Below, in pieces: positions 1 to 9,911 of a stretch of DNA of 27,564 nucleotides; within the stretch, counting starts at the first letter, position 1, and every line of letters starts with the position of its first letter. The notes beneath the pieces are model-generated. The model was given only the letters and a program-made list of their open reading frames with translations. It had not been told where the DNA came from and ran no database searches. The stretch lies in the NCBI GenBank assembly GCA_003833135.1, contig QZLH01000542.1:1-27564 (forward strand), given 5' to 3'. This DNA is from Oehlia diaphana (taxonomy: Eukaryota > Glomeromycota > Glomeromycetes > Glomerales > Glomeraceae). The position numbers were made by a program, and so were the translations under genes.

Positions 1-245
1 TTGTTATTTTTACTATGAGGAAAAATTTAAGTTTTTTATTTTTCAAAAATTCAATGGTTTTAAGTATATTTTACATATAAACTTTTTTACAAAGATTTTT
101 TTTAATTATTATATATATATAATCACGTTTACTTAAAAATTTATATATGTGTGATTATATATTTAACCCTTACCAATAGGCACATCTCATTATAATCACA
201 CTATTAAATGGTCCTGAGGGGTGTGATTGTAGAGGGGGCTGACTG
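1..245 (-). mobile_element. Terminal part of a pogo/Tigger-like DNA transposon, cut by the window edge
   Basis: The segment ends in CTGACTG followed by TA (246-247). Read on the minus strand it starts TA-CAGTCAGCCCCCTCTACAAT, the CAGT start and TA target usual for pogo/Tigger elements. The inner part (about 150-235) repeats a GTGTGAT/ATCACAC motif that could form sub-terminal repeats. Similar termini lie at 8566 and 27329. No transposase is visible in this part, and the rest lies to the left of the window. The family call rests on the terminus alone. Confidence 0.5.
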
Positions 246-319
246 TATACAAAAAATTTAGGATATCAAGAACTTGATATTTATACTTTATGATCATTGG
301 TCAATAAATGTACATTAAG

Positions 320-1740
320 ACTCTTGATTTACAGCTTCATCACTTCATGCTGTAATTGAATCACTAGAAAATAAGCTGAAGTAGATCACAATTATTTCAG
401 ATAATAGTTTTCACTATCATAATGTTAATCTAATGATGGTTTTAGAAAATTGGTTAAAATAGTATCAAATAAATGTAAAGAAATGGATATTTCTAAAAGC
501 AGGGAAAGCAAAAACAACTATTGACAGCTATTATACTCAGGTATTAATAAAAATAAATAAGAGATATGATCTACTTATATAATGAGTATCAATACATTAT
601 TACCTATACAATTAAATATCAAGTATATTTTGAATTGAATATAATAAAGAATGCTGATATTAAAGCTGCAATTAAGGATATTTGTGAAATATCTATTGCA
701 TATTTGAAAATTGAAACCAAATTGAATAAAAGGTGAGTTTTAGATCAAATAAAAATAACAAAATTATATTATCTGATTTTGACTTACTTTAGGCCAAAAT
801 AAGAAGATGTAAAATACTCTTCCTAGAAATTCTAATTTATTTGAATGGACTTGGCTAAGTGAAGGATCAATGGCAGATTATATTCTTGGTCAAGAGATTT
901 CTAATATTGGAGATTGAACAGAGTTTTCACTGATACAGATAGCTAATTTGCAGAAAAAGCAAATTGAAATTCCAGAACCTATAGTATCAAGTATTAACTC
1001 ATACAATTCCTAAAAATAAATGGTTGGCTGCTATGGCAAATATATCAAGTGTGTTACCTCTTCATCTTTTCGTGATTTATTATCCAACTCTTATTTTGCC
1101 TCCAATCTAGATATTAATCCTAAAAGATTAACAAGAGAATGATTATTATCTGAATTGAAAAAATGAAATATTAATGTTATCAATACTGCTAAAAGAGATG
1201 AGTTAATTAAAGAATTAGAACTTGTCTTGGCTAATGAAACAGAAACAATACAAAATAGTAAGAAAAATATTTTATCTGAAATATTGAAACAAATATTAAT
1301 TACTGTTTATTTATGAAAAAAATTTTTCTGAAAATCAAGAAGATCAAAATATTATATGGTAAGTAATAAGTATATTTGTTTTGAAAATATATTAGTTATT
1401 TACTACTAATTAGAAACTTATCTATTCAATAGGAATTCCTTTCATAAGTTTTCCTTGAAATCAAGATGGCATCAAAAAGTAAGCAAAAATACGGCAAAAA
1501 AGAAGGTGAAAAATGTATATTTAAAAGATGTGAAAATTTTTAGAAGAATATTTTTTAGAAGGAGATGTTGATAAAAGTAAAAGATTAACCGCTGCCACCA
1601 TGCTAGAAAATTTTAAAAGAAAAGTTAAAGAAGAAAAGTTAGATAAAGAAGAAATTTCAAAACTACAAACTATTCAAGGTTGGATATCTCATTATTTAGC
1701 ACAACATTATCAAAAAATAGCAGAAATATCTTTGATATGT
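320..1740 (+). pseudogene. Decayed multi-copy transposon-type gene with DDE-like and SAP-like remnants
   Basis: Pieces of one protein can be followed on the plus strand through several frameshifts and in-frame stops. In order they are: a segment with SDNSFHYHN, then KWIFLKAGKAKTTIDSYY (about 405-540); AAIKDICEISIAYLK (about 664-710), followed by a probable intron donor GGTGAGTT; NLFEWTWLSEGSMADYILG (about 835-890), where TGA stands for an expected W; a helix pair RLTRE-LLSELKK-INVINTAKRDELIKELE resembling a SAP motif (about 1126-1220); and a last open piece with LEGDVDKSKRLTAATMLENF and TIQGWISHYLAQHYQK, ending at the stop at 1741-1743. I recall very similar modules in large Rhizophagus repeat families, and the SDN/HYHN context suggests a DDE-type integrase fold, but that is inference. 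The copy cannot be translated intact and is a pseudogene. Confidence 0.5.
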
Positions 1741-1743
1741 TAA

Positions 1744-2179
1744 GAGAGATATTGATTATAATAAAAATAAGAAAATAAACAATAAAATACAAAATAAATA
1801 TGAAATAATAATATATAAACAGTTTCATAAAAGAATATATAAAAATATTACAAAAATTATAAAATTTAAATTTTATCATTATTGAAATCATAAGTTCAAA
1901 TTAGCTTGGAATTTATTTTTCCCTCAAACTAAAGTTATTAAAAATATTGAATTTAGATAACATTACATCATGATGACTATAATTGGCTAATAAATTGGCT
2001 ATATTACTATGGGTTAAATGATCTTTTTATAATACATAAAAAATGCAATTTTTTACAAAATTTTTCTGATTTAGCCATAGTAATTTTTTCTAATTGTTAT
2101 ATAAATCACGAATTAATTAATTTACTACATATTAGTAATACTACATCTAATTATAATCAGTTTAACATTAATTTAAGAT
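1744..2179. other. AT-rich spacer, no gene seen
   Basis: Low-complexity AT-rich DNA between the decayed transposon gene and the long inverted repeat. No open frame with coding character was found on either strand. Confidence 0.5.
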
Positions 2180-2356
2180 CTAACTATAAATCAGTAAAAA
2201 TTACTATCAAAAAATAGGGCAAAATTTTATAAATCATTAATGAAATTCATTTAATTAGCATTTTTGTAGATAAGATATTACTGCATCCAGTGCAACAAAA
2301 TAAAATGTTACGTTACTTACGTAGTATTTTACAGTAGAAAATTACAGCTTTTAAAC

Positions 2357-2717
2357 TTTACTAAAAATAACTAATTTTTTGAAATAATTTTGTAATAATT
2401 ATAAAATACTACTAAAATACATTTGATATATCAAAATGTTTTTATTATACTTTTATTATTATTTTGTAATTATATTGTATCTAGGTCTATAAAAATAATT
2501 CAAAATAATATCATAATAATTTTTTAATATATTTATTATTATTTTATTATTACAATTTAATTAACTTTGATATTATTTTAATATTTTAATTTCAAAAATA
2601 CTTTAAATATATTTTAATATATTTTATAAATTTTACAAAATAATTGCACAATTATTTTAAAAGTCATTGTATCTAGGTCTATAAAAATATTTCAAAAAAT
2701 TGGCCATTTTTAGTAAA
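2357..2717. mobile_element. 361-bp MITE with about 35-bp terminal inverted repeats, nested in the long inverted repeat
   Basis: The left end starts TTTACTAAAAATAACTAATT and the right end, reverse complemented, starts TTTACTAAAAATGGCCAATT; both continue TTTTGAAATA. AAAC flanks it at 2353-2356 and 2718-2721, as expected for a 4-bp target duplication. Removing the element plus one AAAC rejoins the left arm into a sequence that matches the uninterrupted right arm (3716-3740, minus strand) without a gap. Internally it carries two direct copies of ATTGTATCTAGGTCTATAAA (2473 and 2666). It encodes nothing. Confidence 0.7.
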
Positions 2718-3107
2718 AAACATATTATTAATTTCCCTTCCAATGAAAATTAAAAATGACTTGTCTTTGTAACGACAGCAGATTCTTATTACTATTTACT
2801 AATTTTACTGATTGATATCCAGATCACAAATTAATTAACTTATTAGAAAATAAATCATTTTTTACTTTATTCACTATTTTTTTATTTATAAATTTAATAA
2901 TATTAATAAGATCATTATTATATAAATAATTTTTAAATAAAAAATTTTTAATAAATTTTTTACATACAAATATTTATTACTCTAAAGATCTGCAAATTAA
3001 TACTAAATTATAGGTAAATTCACATTAAAATTACTAATAATTTTACTATATAGTATTTATTTAAAATTGAAGGTAAACTTATTATAAAGATAAAGTTTTG
3101 CATGAGC

Positions 3108-3282
3108 TGAGCTGGTTTATGAGCTAGCTCAAGCTTTTTAAGCTGAGCTAAGCTGAACTATAATTAAATTGGCTCATGGCTCGCGAATCAGTTTGAAAAG
3201 AATTTGAGTCGGCAATAGGCTCAGCTCAAAAAGCTCAAGCTGGTAATAAGCTTGGCTCAAAAAGCTTGAGCTGGCTTGAGTT
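3108..3282. repeat. Degenerate AGCT/GAGCTTGAGC-rich repeat
   Basis: About 175 bp made of shuffled short units such as GAGCTGAGCTGG, CTCAAGCTTTTTAAGC, AAGCTCAAGCTGG and AAAAAGCTTGAGCTGG. Most units contain AGCT, so the stretch is both internally repeated and self-complementary. It is far more GC-rich than its surroundings and lies in the loop of the long inverted repeat. No coding frame runs through it. Confidence 0.65.
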
Positions 3283-3893
3283 ATTATACAAAAATGTTGT
3301 GAAATAGTTTTTATATAGTAGTATATTTAAAAAAAATGTTTTACCAGATAATATTAATTATATGACATTGATGATGAATACCAGTGGTTATAAATAGTGA
3401 ACTTTTTGTAATTATTATCAATTATACAAATATATATTATAGTATATTAATTTGTGATTTAGATGTTAATTTGTAAGTATAGCCTATCTTTAATATAGTG
3501 AAGAAGCCATTCTGCATCTTAAATTCATTATAGCAAGTTAACAAAGAATGTAAAGAATTTGATTAGTTGCTTTGTTATAGTAAGAGAAAATTGGCATATT
3601 TTATTGGCTAAGCATCACATGATTTGTTATATTAAAATTTGCTATAGAAAGGGTAAACTATAATAAAAATCTGCTATTACTACAAAGATAAGTTATTTAT
3701 TAATTTTATCAAAAATGAAATTAATAATGCATTCAAAAGCTGTGATTTTTCTACTACAAAATATTGTATAATATTTTCATTTTATTGCACTGAATGCAGT
3801 AATACCTTACCCACAAAAATGGCAATTAAATAAATTTCATTAATAAGATTCATTTTTTAATAGTAATATTCGCTAATTTATAATCTGAAATTG

Positions 3894-5239
3894 CAAAATA
3901 ATGTGTAATTTCATCTCAAAAATTGTTGTGGCTCAGATTCAACAGTATTTATAGTTTACTAAAAAAAAAATATATTAAAAAATGAGTTTTGTACAATTAA
4001 TACTTACATTCATATTTTCTTATATTTAAATAGTTATAATATTTACTATTTTAATATATATTATTATGCATATGAATACAATTTATTTTATTGATTTTAT
4101 TGATTAAATTAGCCAATCAATTTTGACTGGTCAAGGTCACTCAAGGATATGCATCTGAGCCAGTAAGGTTGGCCGGAACGCCCGTGATGAATATTTTCTC
4201 TGTCACGTGATAGTTAAAATTTGAGCCGGCTGAGTTACACGTGATTTTGGATGATGATTTTTGTGAGCAATTATTTCGACCATTTGTAATAATTTTCAAT
4301 ATTTATACATATCTCAATTGTATTAAAGCACAACATAAGTATTTATTTATTTTATTTAAACATGTTTCTGAAAGTTTAATACTACTATTTGTATTCTTAT
4401 TAAATTTTTCCAATTTCTCGGCATAGTTCTACGATTTTCAAGTCTATAATATCATTATTCATTTTTCCCAATGAATTAAACATTTTTTCTTCTAAAAATT
4501 CTTAATTGATATTTGCATCAAAAAAATTACATTTTTTATATTATAATATTCATGTATAAGTTATTTAGTATTTCCTGCAAATAGTCTTTATATTATTTCG
4601 GCGACGTAAACACTTTTTTAAAGCAACACTTTTTATATTCAAAAATTCTTCAAACATGACACCTTTTACAGACTTTTGTTTTGTTGGCTTGACATAATCA
4701 ATTCATTTAATGAAGAGAAAAAAAAACTGTGATCAAACCGAAAAAATTATGCCACGTATCGTGCATCAATGGATGAAATGGATTGATATGAGATATTGAG
4801 ATTAGGCAAATTAGATCCAGCTACCATTTCGCTAGGGTGGTTATACCTGGTATGAGTGCATATTTTGTCATTGCTGCGCATCAACCTGGCACACAAAAAA
4901 TAGGTGCAAAAAATCTGTACCTACACGTATGCTGCAATGTTATGCTTCAAAAAATTCTACATACATGTATAAAAAAAAAAAACTGGAAAATGGCAGAATT
5001 TAAACAGTTGAAGATATTACCAATAAGCAGTTATATTTATAGTTATATTGATATATAAATTGACTAAAAAACCATTTATTTCCGATAATAAAAAATAATA
5101 CAAATATAATTATTAAATTATAAATTAATCTATTCTTTAAAAAAAAAATAAAATAAACTAATGTAATTTAAAGTTCTTAGAAGTCATAAGTAAATTGTAA
5201 ATTATATAAATCATATCTATTAAATTAAAGAAAAAATGT
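3894..5239. other. AT-rich intergenic DNA with a short GC-richer repeat scrap
   Basis: Mostly AT-rich sequence with no supported gene. A GC-richer scrap at about 4105-4250 contains ATTAGCCAATCAA, two CACGTGAT motifs (4204 and 4238) and GAGCCGGCTGAG. The reverse complement of ATTAGCCAATCAA recurs at 27501 inside the right-hand transposon end, so the scrap is probably transposon-derived. Short open frames at 4241-4426 and 4837-5058 lack coding character. Confidence 0.4.
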
Positions 5240-5770
5240 TCAAGTGTAATTACCAGGGATGATACTCTGGCATCCATCAGTACTTCTTCCAGTGTCGCAG
5301 TCGGAAGGATCAGTACAACAACGAATACAGAATATGCCAATATCAGGCTCGACAAGATTCACAAATTTCTTATAACCTGTGCATAATGCACCAGGAGGAG
5401 AACCATCGCCTTGATTATCATATTGGCCACCGCCATCACTTGAACTCAATCCGTACGCAGAACTGTTAATGGTGCCAGTGACTTGGACGTACTTCTCTGT
5501 TTTGAGATAGTGCGCTGTCTTAAGGAATCCTGCAGGGAAAAGCTTGGCGCCCGGTGCATTGGGTGGGTTTTCTTGGGTGCAGAATGGGATAGCATCACTT
5601 TCGCTTGCACCAATATTTCCACCGGCTTCTTTTGGAAGAAACGAGCAGTAGAGATCTATGCTCTCTATTGTTACGCTGAGACCATTTTTAGGCGATTGGC
5701 GACGTAAAATGACGGCATTTGTGGATGCAATAGCCGCGAAAACGAAAAAAAGGGAAGATACCTTAACCAT
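5240..5770 (-). CDS. Small secreted cysteine-rich protein
   Basis: An intronless 176-residue ORF. Residues 1-19 form a classic signal peptide (MVKVSSLFFVFAAIASTNA), followed by a Kex2-like LRR site at 22-24, so the mature protein is probably extracellular or wall-bound. The mature part has eight cysteines, including the cluster FCIRCC then DPSDCDTG and DGCQS. The order HYLKTEKYVQVTG, a Gly/Asp/Ser-rich middle with GGGQYDNQGDGSPPGA, FCIRCC and a final GC..IIPGNY resembles a secreted fungal family that includes the so-called macrophage-activating glycoproteins; this is recall, not a search. A weak donor (CCTG|GTAATT) before the stop could add a short alternative tail, but the unspliced PGNYT ending suits the family better. 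It is the only convincing gene in the repeat-rich part. A wall-protein or effector role is possible but unproven. Confidence 0.75.
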   Translation of the reverse strand: MVKVSSLFFVFAAIASTNAVILRRQSPKNGLSVTIESIDLYCSFLPKEAGGNIGASESDAIPFCTQENPPNAPGAKLFPAGFLKTAHYLKTEKYVQVTGTINSSAYGLSSSDGGGQYDNQGDGSPPGALCTGYKKFVNLVEPDIGIFCIRCCTDPSDCDTGRSTDGCQSIIPGNYT

Positions 5771-7442
5771 TTTACAGCAGAAAGAAATAGTGAATAAATC
5801 CTTTTTTAGACTTTTTAGAATTTTCGAGGAAGTTGGGTTTAGTTTGTTTAGTTTGAAGCTTCTTAAATAAAAAAATTGGTTTGTAAATCAACTGCATGCC
5901 AAATATTATTAACTGATATAGGAAAACAGGAATATCTATATTACGAGTAAATTATATTCTTCAAAAAAAAAAAAGGACTTTCTAAAAATAAATTGGCACC
6001 ATGATCAATAATTATTAATAAAATTTGCCAAATATGGATATTTTATACTAATAAATTTAAAAGGAGAACATCTTAAGTGTGACGTAGATCCACTTTGTTT
6101 GGGGAAGCTACATTACCATAAATGTTGGGAATGCCAAGAAATCTTTTTTTTTTAATTAATTTCGTATGACTTTTTTAAATATTCTAATTCAGCACATTAT
6201 TTAATGAGGGTCGCAAAATCTTAAAATCTTAATTTGGATTTCACCGAGGAAAGCTATACTCCAATTAGAATGTTTTTATAATTTATTCATCGGGCGAACT
6301 ACGTTTTACTTTCGGATTGTGTCTAAGCCACAATTTATGAATTATGGAATTTATTTATGTTATAATTTGATTAGTGCTCAAACGAAACAAAGAACAAAGT
6401 AACCAACCATTAATTATTTACTGGATTTTTTTTTTATTTCTATATTCTTATTAAATTTAATTTAAACAAGAGAAACTTTTTTTATTTGTAAAAAAAAATA
6501 TTGTCTTTGTAATTTGAAAATTATTCTTATAAAAATTGAGATTAATATTAAAACTTTGTCATGTTATTTGATTTACCAAGAAATTTACTAAAAAAATAAA
6601 AAAAAAAGGTATGATCAGAACCTGAGTGTAATTAGAAGAAAACAAACTAAAATAAATCGGAAAAATTTTCGCTAATCAATTAATTTTACATACATATCAG
6701 TTAAAAATATCAAAAAAAATCAAAAATAGTAAAATTTAAAATAGTAACGACCTTTTTTATTTTACCCTTTGTGTACCCATAGTTGATCTTATACCTGCCA
6801 AGGCTTTTTAAACAATATATGTTAATTAAATTATGCATTAATTCCATTCTTCTTTTGGGATAATATAATTATCACAACAGAAGTGAGTGAAAATCGTGAA
6901 AAATGAAAAAATGAAGAGTAAGATAATGTGAAGATTTACTTTTATCTAAAAATAAACTGTTGATCTCATGCAGTTGATAAATTGAAAAAAAAATTAAAGG
7001 TTTACTATAATAAATTCAGAAAAAGAACCTTTGTTCACATTGATTCCAAATAGTAAGATCAAAAAGATAACTTGTATGCAAGGATCAAGAGAAACAATTT
7101 TTTTCTTTTTTTAGTTTGTTATGATATTCAAAACAAATACGTATTATGTACGTATATATATGAAGATCATCAACTAATCGATGCACTCCTTATTGGGCTG
7201 GCAAATAAATGCATGATTCGGGAATCCTTAAAGTGGGCATATGAACTGGATGGATATTCATTTAGGAGCGCTAATCTTCAAATGGCGGGAAGTGTCCTGA
7301 ACCTCCTTTTTATTTCTCCCTATGATATTCATCATGCCATATGATTAACTAATTATAACTCTGCTACTAATTCCCTCAGTATGTAATATTTATTCAATAA
7401 TGAATTCGATGATATTATTAAAGTTAAACGTAACTGTGACGC
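5771..7442. other. AT-rich intergenic DNA upstream of the secreted-protein gene
   Basis: No gene, RNA gene or clear transposon end was recognised. The first few hundred bases must contain the promoter of the minus-strand secreted-protein gene, but no distinct element stands out. A 90-codon open frame at 7072-7344 has no recognisable motif and an AT-driven composition at its start; I do not support it as a gene. Confidence 0.4.
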
Positions 7443-7792
7443 GTATCGTTCTTATACGCTATTTTCTTATACGATCAAATTAAACGAACTTGTTAAAATC
7501 AAATTTTTGTTCTCTTATCTGCTAATATTTATTTATTTATTACAATATTTTATCAAGTTTTATAATATATAATAATTTTTTGATATAAAATATAATTAAT
7601 TTTATATATATACTGTATATATATATTCATAAATATTTAAAGTATTATAAGTCTATTTATTAATAATGTCTTGCAAAAAAATTCTTTTTGTGTTTATACT
7701 CTATACTCTTTCTTGTAAAAGAAAGATACATAAAAAGGAGTGCATATTGTTGCTCGTATAAGAAAATAGCACGTATCGTATAAGAACGATAC
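7443..7792. mobile_element. About 350-bp MITE with imperfect inverted termini
   Basis: The left end has GTATCGTTCTTATACG then CTATTTTCTTATACGA (7443-7474). The right end carries the exact reverse complements TCGTATAAGAAAATAG (7754-7769) and CGTATAAGAACGATAC (7777-7792), separated there by 7 extra bases. GACGC on the left and its complement GCGTC at 7797-7801 suggest the termini run slightly further out. The interior is AT-rich and non-coding. No clear target-site duplication was found. Confidence 0.6.
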
Positions 7793-8565
7793 ATTTGCGT
7801 CGTAGCTAGTTGTCATATAAAGACGTATGGACGTAATTTAAAAATGAGTTAAGTTTGCACCGGGTAACTATATCTACTAAAAAACTTCAATTGCATCCAC
7901 AGTTTATTAAGTAGTTTAGTAATGTAATAACAGGCTATTCTATGAAAGTTATATATTATTAATTAAGACTAACCGCTCTAGGGAACCATACCGTCCATAC
8001 GAGCCTACCTTTCGTAGAAGAGAGAAACTATAGACGCTACGATAGTACGAAAGAGGTGAAAATTAAAAGCAAATTGAAAAAGAAGGAAAAGAATAACAAT
8101 AAGAAAATCTAAATGTGTTAACCAAAGTCCATTATACTAGGACCGCTGAGGGTCCGTCGCTTAATACGCTTAAAGTTTTACAAAATGTCTAAAATAAAGC
8201 GTTACAAAAAAATGTGATACAAAACATAAAAGGAAATAAGCAGAGGCTAAATTATAGTGACGTAGATAGAAGGAAGGAAAAATACATGGGTTAAATCGGT
8301 ACTATAAATTTATCTAGTTTCCATACAATCAATAGTCCTTCGCGGATAATAAAAACATTAGATGAAGTAGTGATGTAAATTGGATCGGCAGCGTACATCT
8401 GATATGTGCAAAATTTACTCTATACGTGCATATTTTTACAAAAATTTTCCAAGATCATTTTTTCGCATCACAATTTAATTAAAACAAAATTTTGCACATA
8501 AACAAACATTTAATGATTTTAATTAATGGTCCTGATATAGAAAATTTTGACTTTGAAAAAGCATA
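7793..8565. other. Intergenic DNA, nothing identified
   Basis: Moderately AT-rich sequence without a credible ORF, tRNA or repeat. A GC-richer patch at about 7970-8160 (with GGGAACCATACCGTCCATAC) does not fold into a recognisable RNA by eye. AATGGTCCTGA at 8524-8534 also occurs in the transposon end at 203-213, so part of this region may be transposon debris. Confidence 0.35.
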
Positions 8566-8978
8566 CAGTGCAAAACCTCTATACTCAACATTAAAATAGG
8601 TGGGACAAATTTTAAAATTGAATTAAATTTCAATAGAAATGATAAACAATATTAGAACTTTCTAACTGTTGGCTAATTTTTTATAATTAATAGTTATTTC
8701 ACGAGAAGTCATGAATATCAATGATTTCACGGAAACAAAATCTCGACAATCCACAAGTTGTTATAATGATGAGTGTTCTAATAATGTAATTTGTTGCAAT
8801 ATGTAATATTTAGTTTAAATGTGGTTTTATAATTTTGTTCTAAAATTGTCAGAATGAATAATCTTGACTTTGTTGTCGGCCTTGTTCAAATGATTTTAGA
8901 GATGTACCAAAACCGTGTATAAATAAACTATAAAAACACGTGAGCATGAAAAATAACAGGTATGAATAGGTTATACTG
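8566..8978. mobile_element. Possible degenerate pogo-like non-autonomous element
   Basis: A TA at 8564-8565 is followed by CAGTGCAAAACCTCTATACT, which matches the terminus at 27329 (CAGTGCGGTACCTCTATAAT) at 16 of 20 bases. The nearest mirror end is CTATTC-type sequence closing with TATACTG-TA at 8974-8980; reversed it reads CAGTATAACCT, only a partial match. The left terminus is reasonably supported, while the right boundary is a guess. No coding sequence lies between. Confidence 0.35.
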
Positions 8979-9330
8979 TATATTAAAGTAGTGTTAATTT
9001 TATTATGAAATCACAAATTTTAGACTATATAAAATTTTGTATTTTATCATTAATTGCATTAATTGATAGCTCTTAATAGTTGTATCAATTTGCATTATTA
9101 AAAAATCTAAAATAAAAATAAAAAAGACAAAACGTAATATAAAATCACGTGATTCATTTGATTCTCAATTATGATTGGCTTATAATGCTTATATAAGCAA
9201 ATAAATTCGAGACTTTTTTTTTATTTTGTAAATTGATAGTAGAGTACAATTCTTTTTACTAAATTAAAATCCAATCATAGAATTAGATTTTATTCAGGAT
9301 TTAGATTTTCTATTATAGAGGGTTTTGTAC
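8979..9330. other. AT-rich spacer, nothing firm identified
   Basis: Contains the palindrome ATCACGTGAT (9144-9153) followed by TTGATTCTCAATTATGATTGGCTTATAATGC-type sequence in short pieces resembling the interior of the element at 27329. Probably old transposon DNA; no gene seen. Confidence 0.3.
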
Positions 9331-9911
9331 CGTACGATAGATTACGGTACATTTCGCCGAAGTTTAGTTCGCCGAAACCCATTTTGTCGAAGGGAAGTTT
9401 CGCTGAAGGGATATTTCGTCTAATGGCGTTTTGTCGAATAAACATTTCGCCGAAAAATTTCCCCGAATAGTTCATTTCGTCGAAGGACATTTTGCCGAAA
9501 ATATTATTGATTAACATAATTCCTTAATCAATACAAAGAAAATAAAAAATGTTTCTGAAAATTGATGATAAAATTAATTTTCCTTTACTGTAATTAAAAT
9601 AAAATAACTTGTAATGTGTAAATAATTCGTTTGTCTTATTAAAAAGAAAGAAAAATTGAAAAATTAAAATTCCATATCTTCGATGAAATGTTCCTTCGCC
9701 GAAATGGCTTCGGCGAAATGTCCTTCGGTAAAATGGCCATTCGGTAAATTTCCATTCGGAGAAATGGCATTTCAGTGAAATAGCACTTTCGGTAAAACAT
9801 CCCTTCTGCGGAATTGCTTCGATGAAATGGGTTTTCGGTGAAATGGGTTTTCGGTGAAATGGGTTTTCGGTGAAATGGACTTCGGTGAAAAGTCCAAATA
9901 CCCGTACGATA
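9331..9911. mobile_element. Foldback-type element built of CATTTCGCCGAA units
   Basis: The left half (about 9349-9500) repeats CATTTCGCCGAA/CATTTTGTCGAAGG-type units of 14-17 bp. The right half (about 9680-9895) repeats the reverse complement TTCGGCGAAATG/TTCGGTGAAATGG, including three exact copies of a 16-bp unit at 9823-9870. The two halves could pair into a long imperfect hairpin around an AT-rich centre. The 10-bp sequence CCGTACGATA lies on both sides (9330-9339 and 9902-9911), which looks like a target-site duplication. An open frame antisense at 9290-9517 (repeated FGEM/FDEM) is simply the repeat translated. No transposase is present, so it would be non-autonomous. Confidence 0.6.

Larger units (their letters stand above)
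2180..3893. repeat. Long inverted repeat (arms about 235-245 bp), possible non-autonomous DNA element
   Basis: The left arm (2180-2353 plus 2722-2792) is matched in reverse complement by the right arm (3661-3893). The best-kept stretch reads TTACTGCATCCAGTGCAACA on the left (2278 on) and, in mirror image, TTACTGCATTCAGTGCAATA on the right. Arms differ at roughly one base in four to five by eye, so the structure is old. The left arm is split by a 361-bp MITE. The loop (2793-3660) holds an AGCT-rich degenerate repeat and no coding frame. It may be a transposon with long terminal inverted repeats or an old inverted duplication; I could not define a target-site duplication. Confidence 0.6.

Noticed and set aside
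4241..5058. Plus-strand ORFs at 4241-4426 and 4837-5058
   Set aside because: Short, with composition of AT-rich spacer or repeat scrap and no recognisable domain.
5483..5870. Plus-strand open frames opposite the secreted-protein gene
   Set aside because: They mirror the minus-strand gene, which has a signal peptide and family-like cysteine pattern; the antisense products have no recognisable feature.
7072..7344. 90-codon plus-strand ORF
   Set aside because: No known motif, no clear promoter or splice context, and an AT-driven N terminus. A chance ORF is the simpler explanation, although the later part is less AT-biased.
7970..8160. GC-richer patch considered as a tRNA or other structured RNA
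   Set aside because: No cloverleaf, T-loop GGTTC-type box or paired acceptor ends could be formed by eye.
9290..9517. Minus-strand open frame with FGEM/FDEM repeats
   Set aside because: It is the translation of the left half of the foldback repeat; the periodicity is in the DNA and there is no independent sign of coding.
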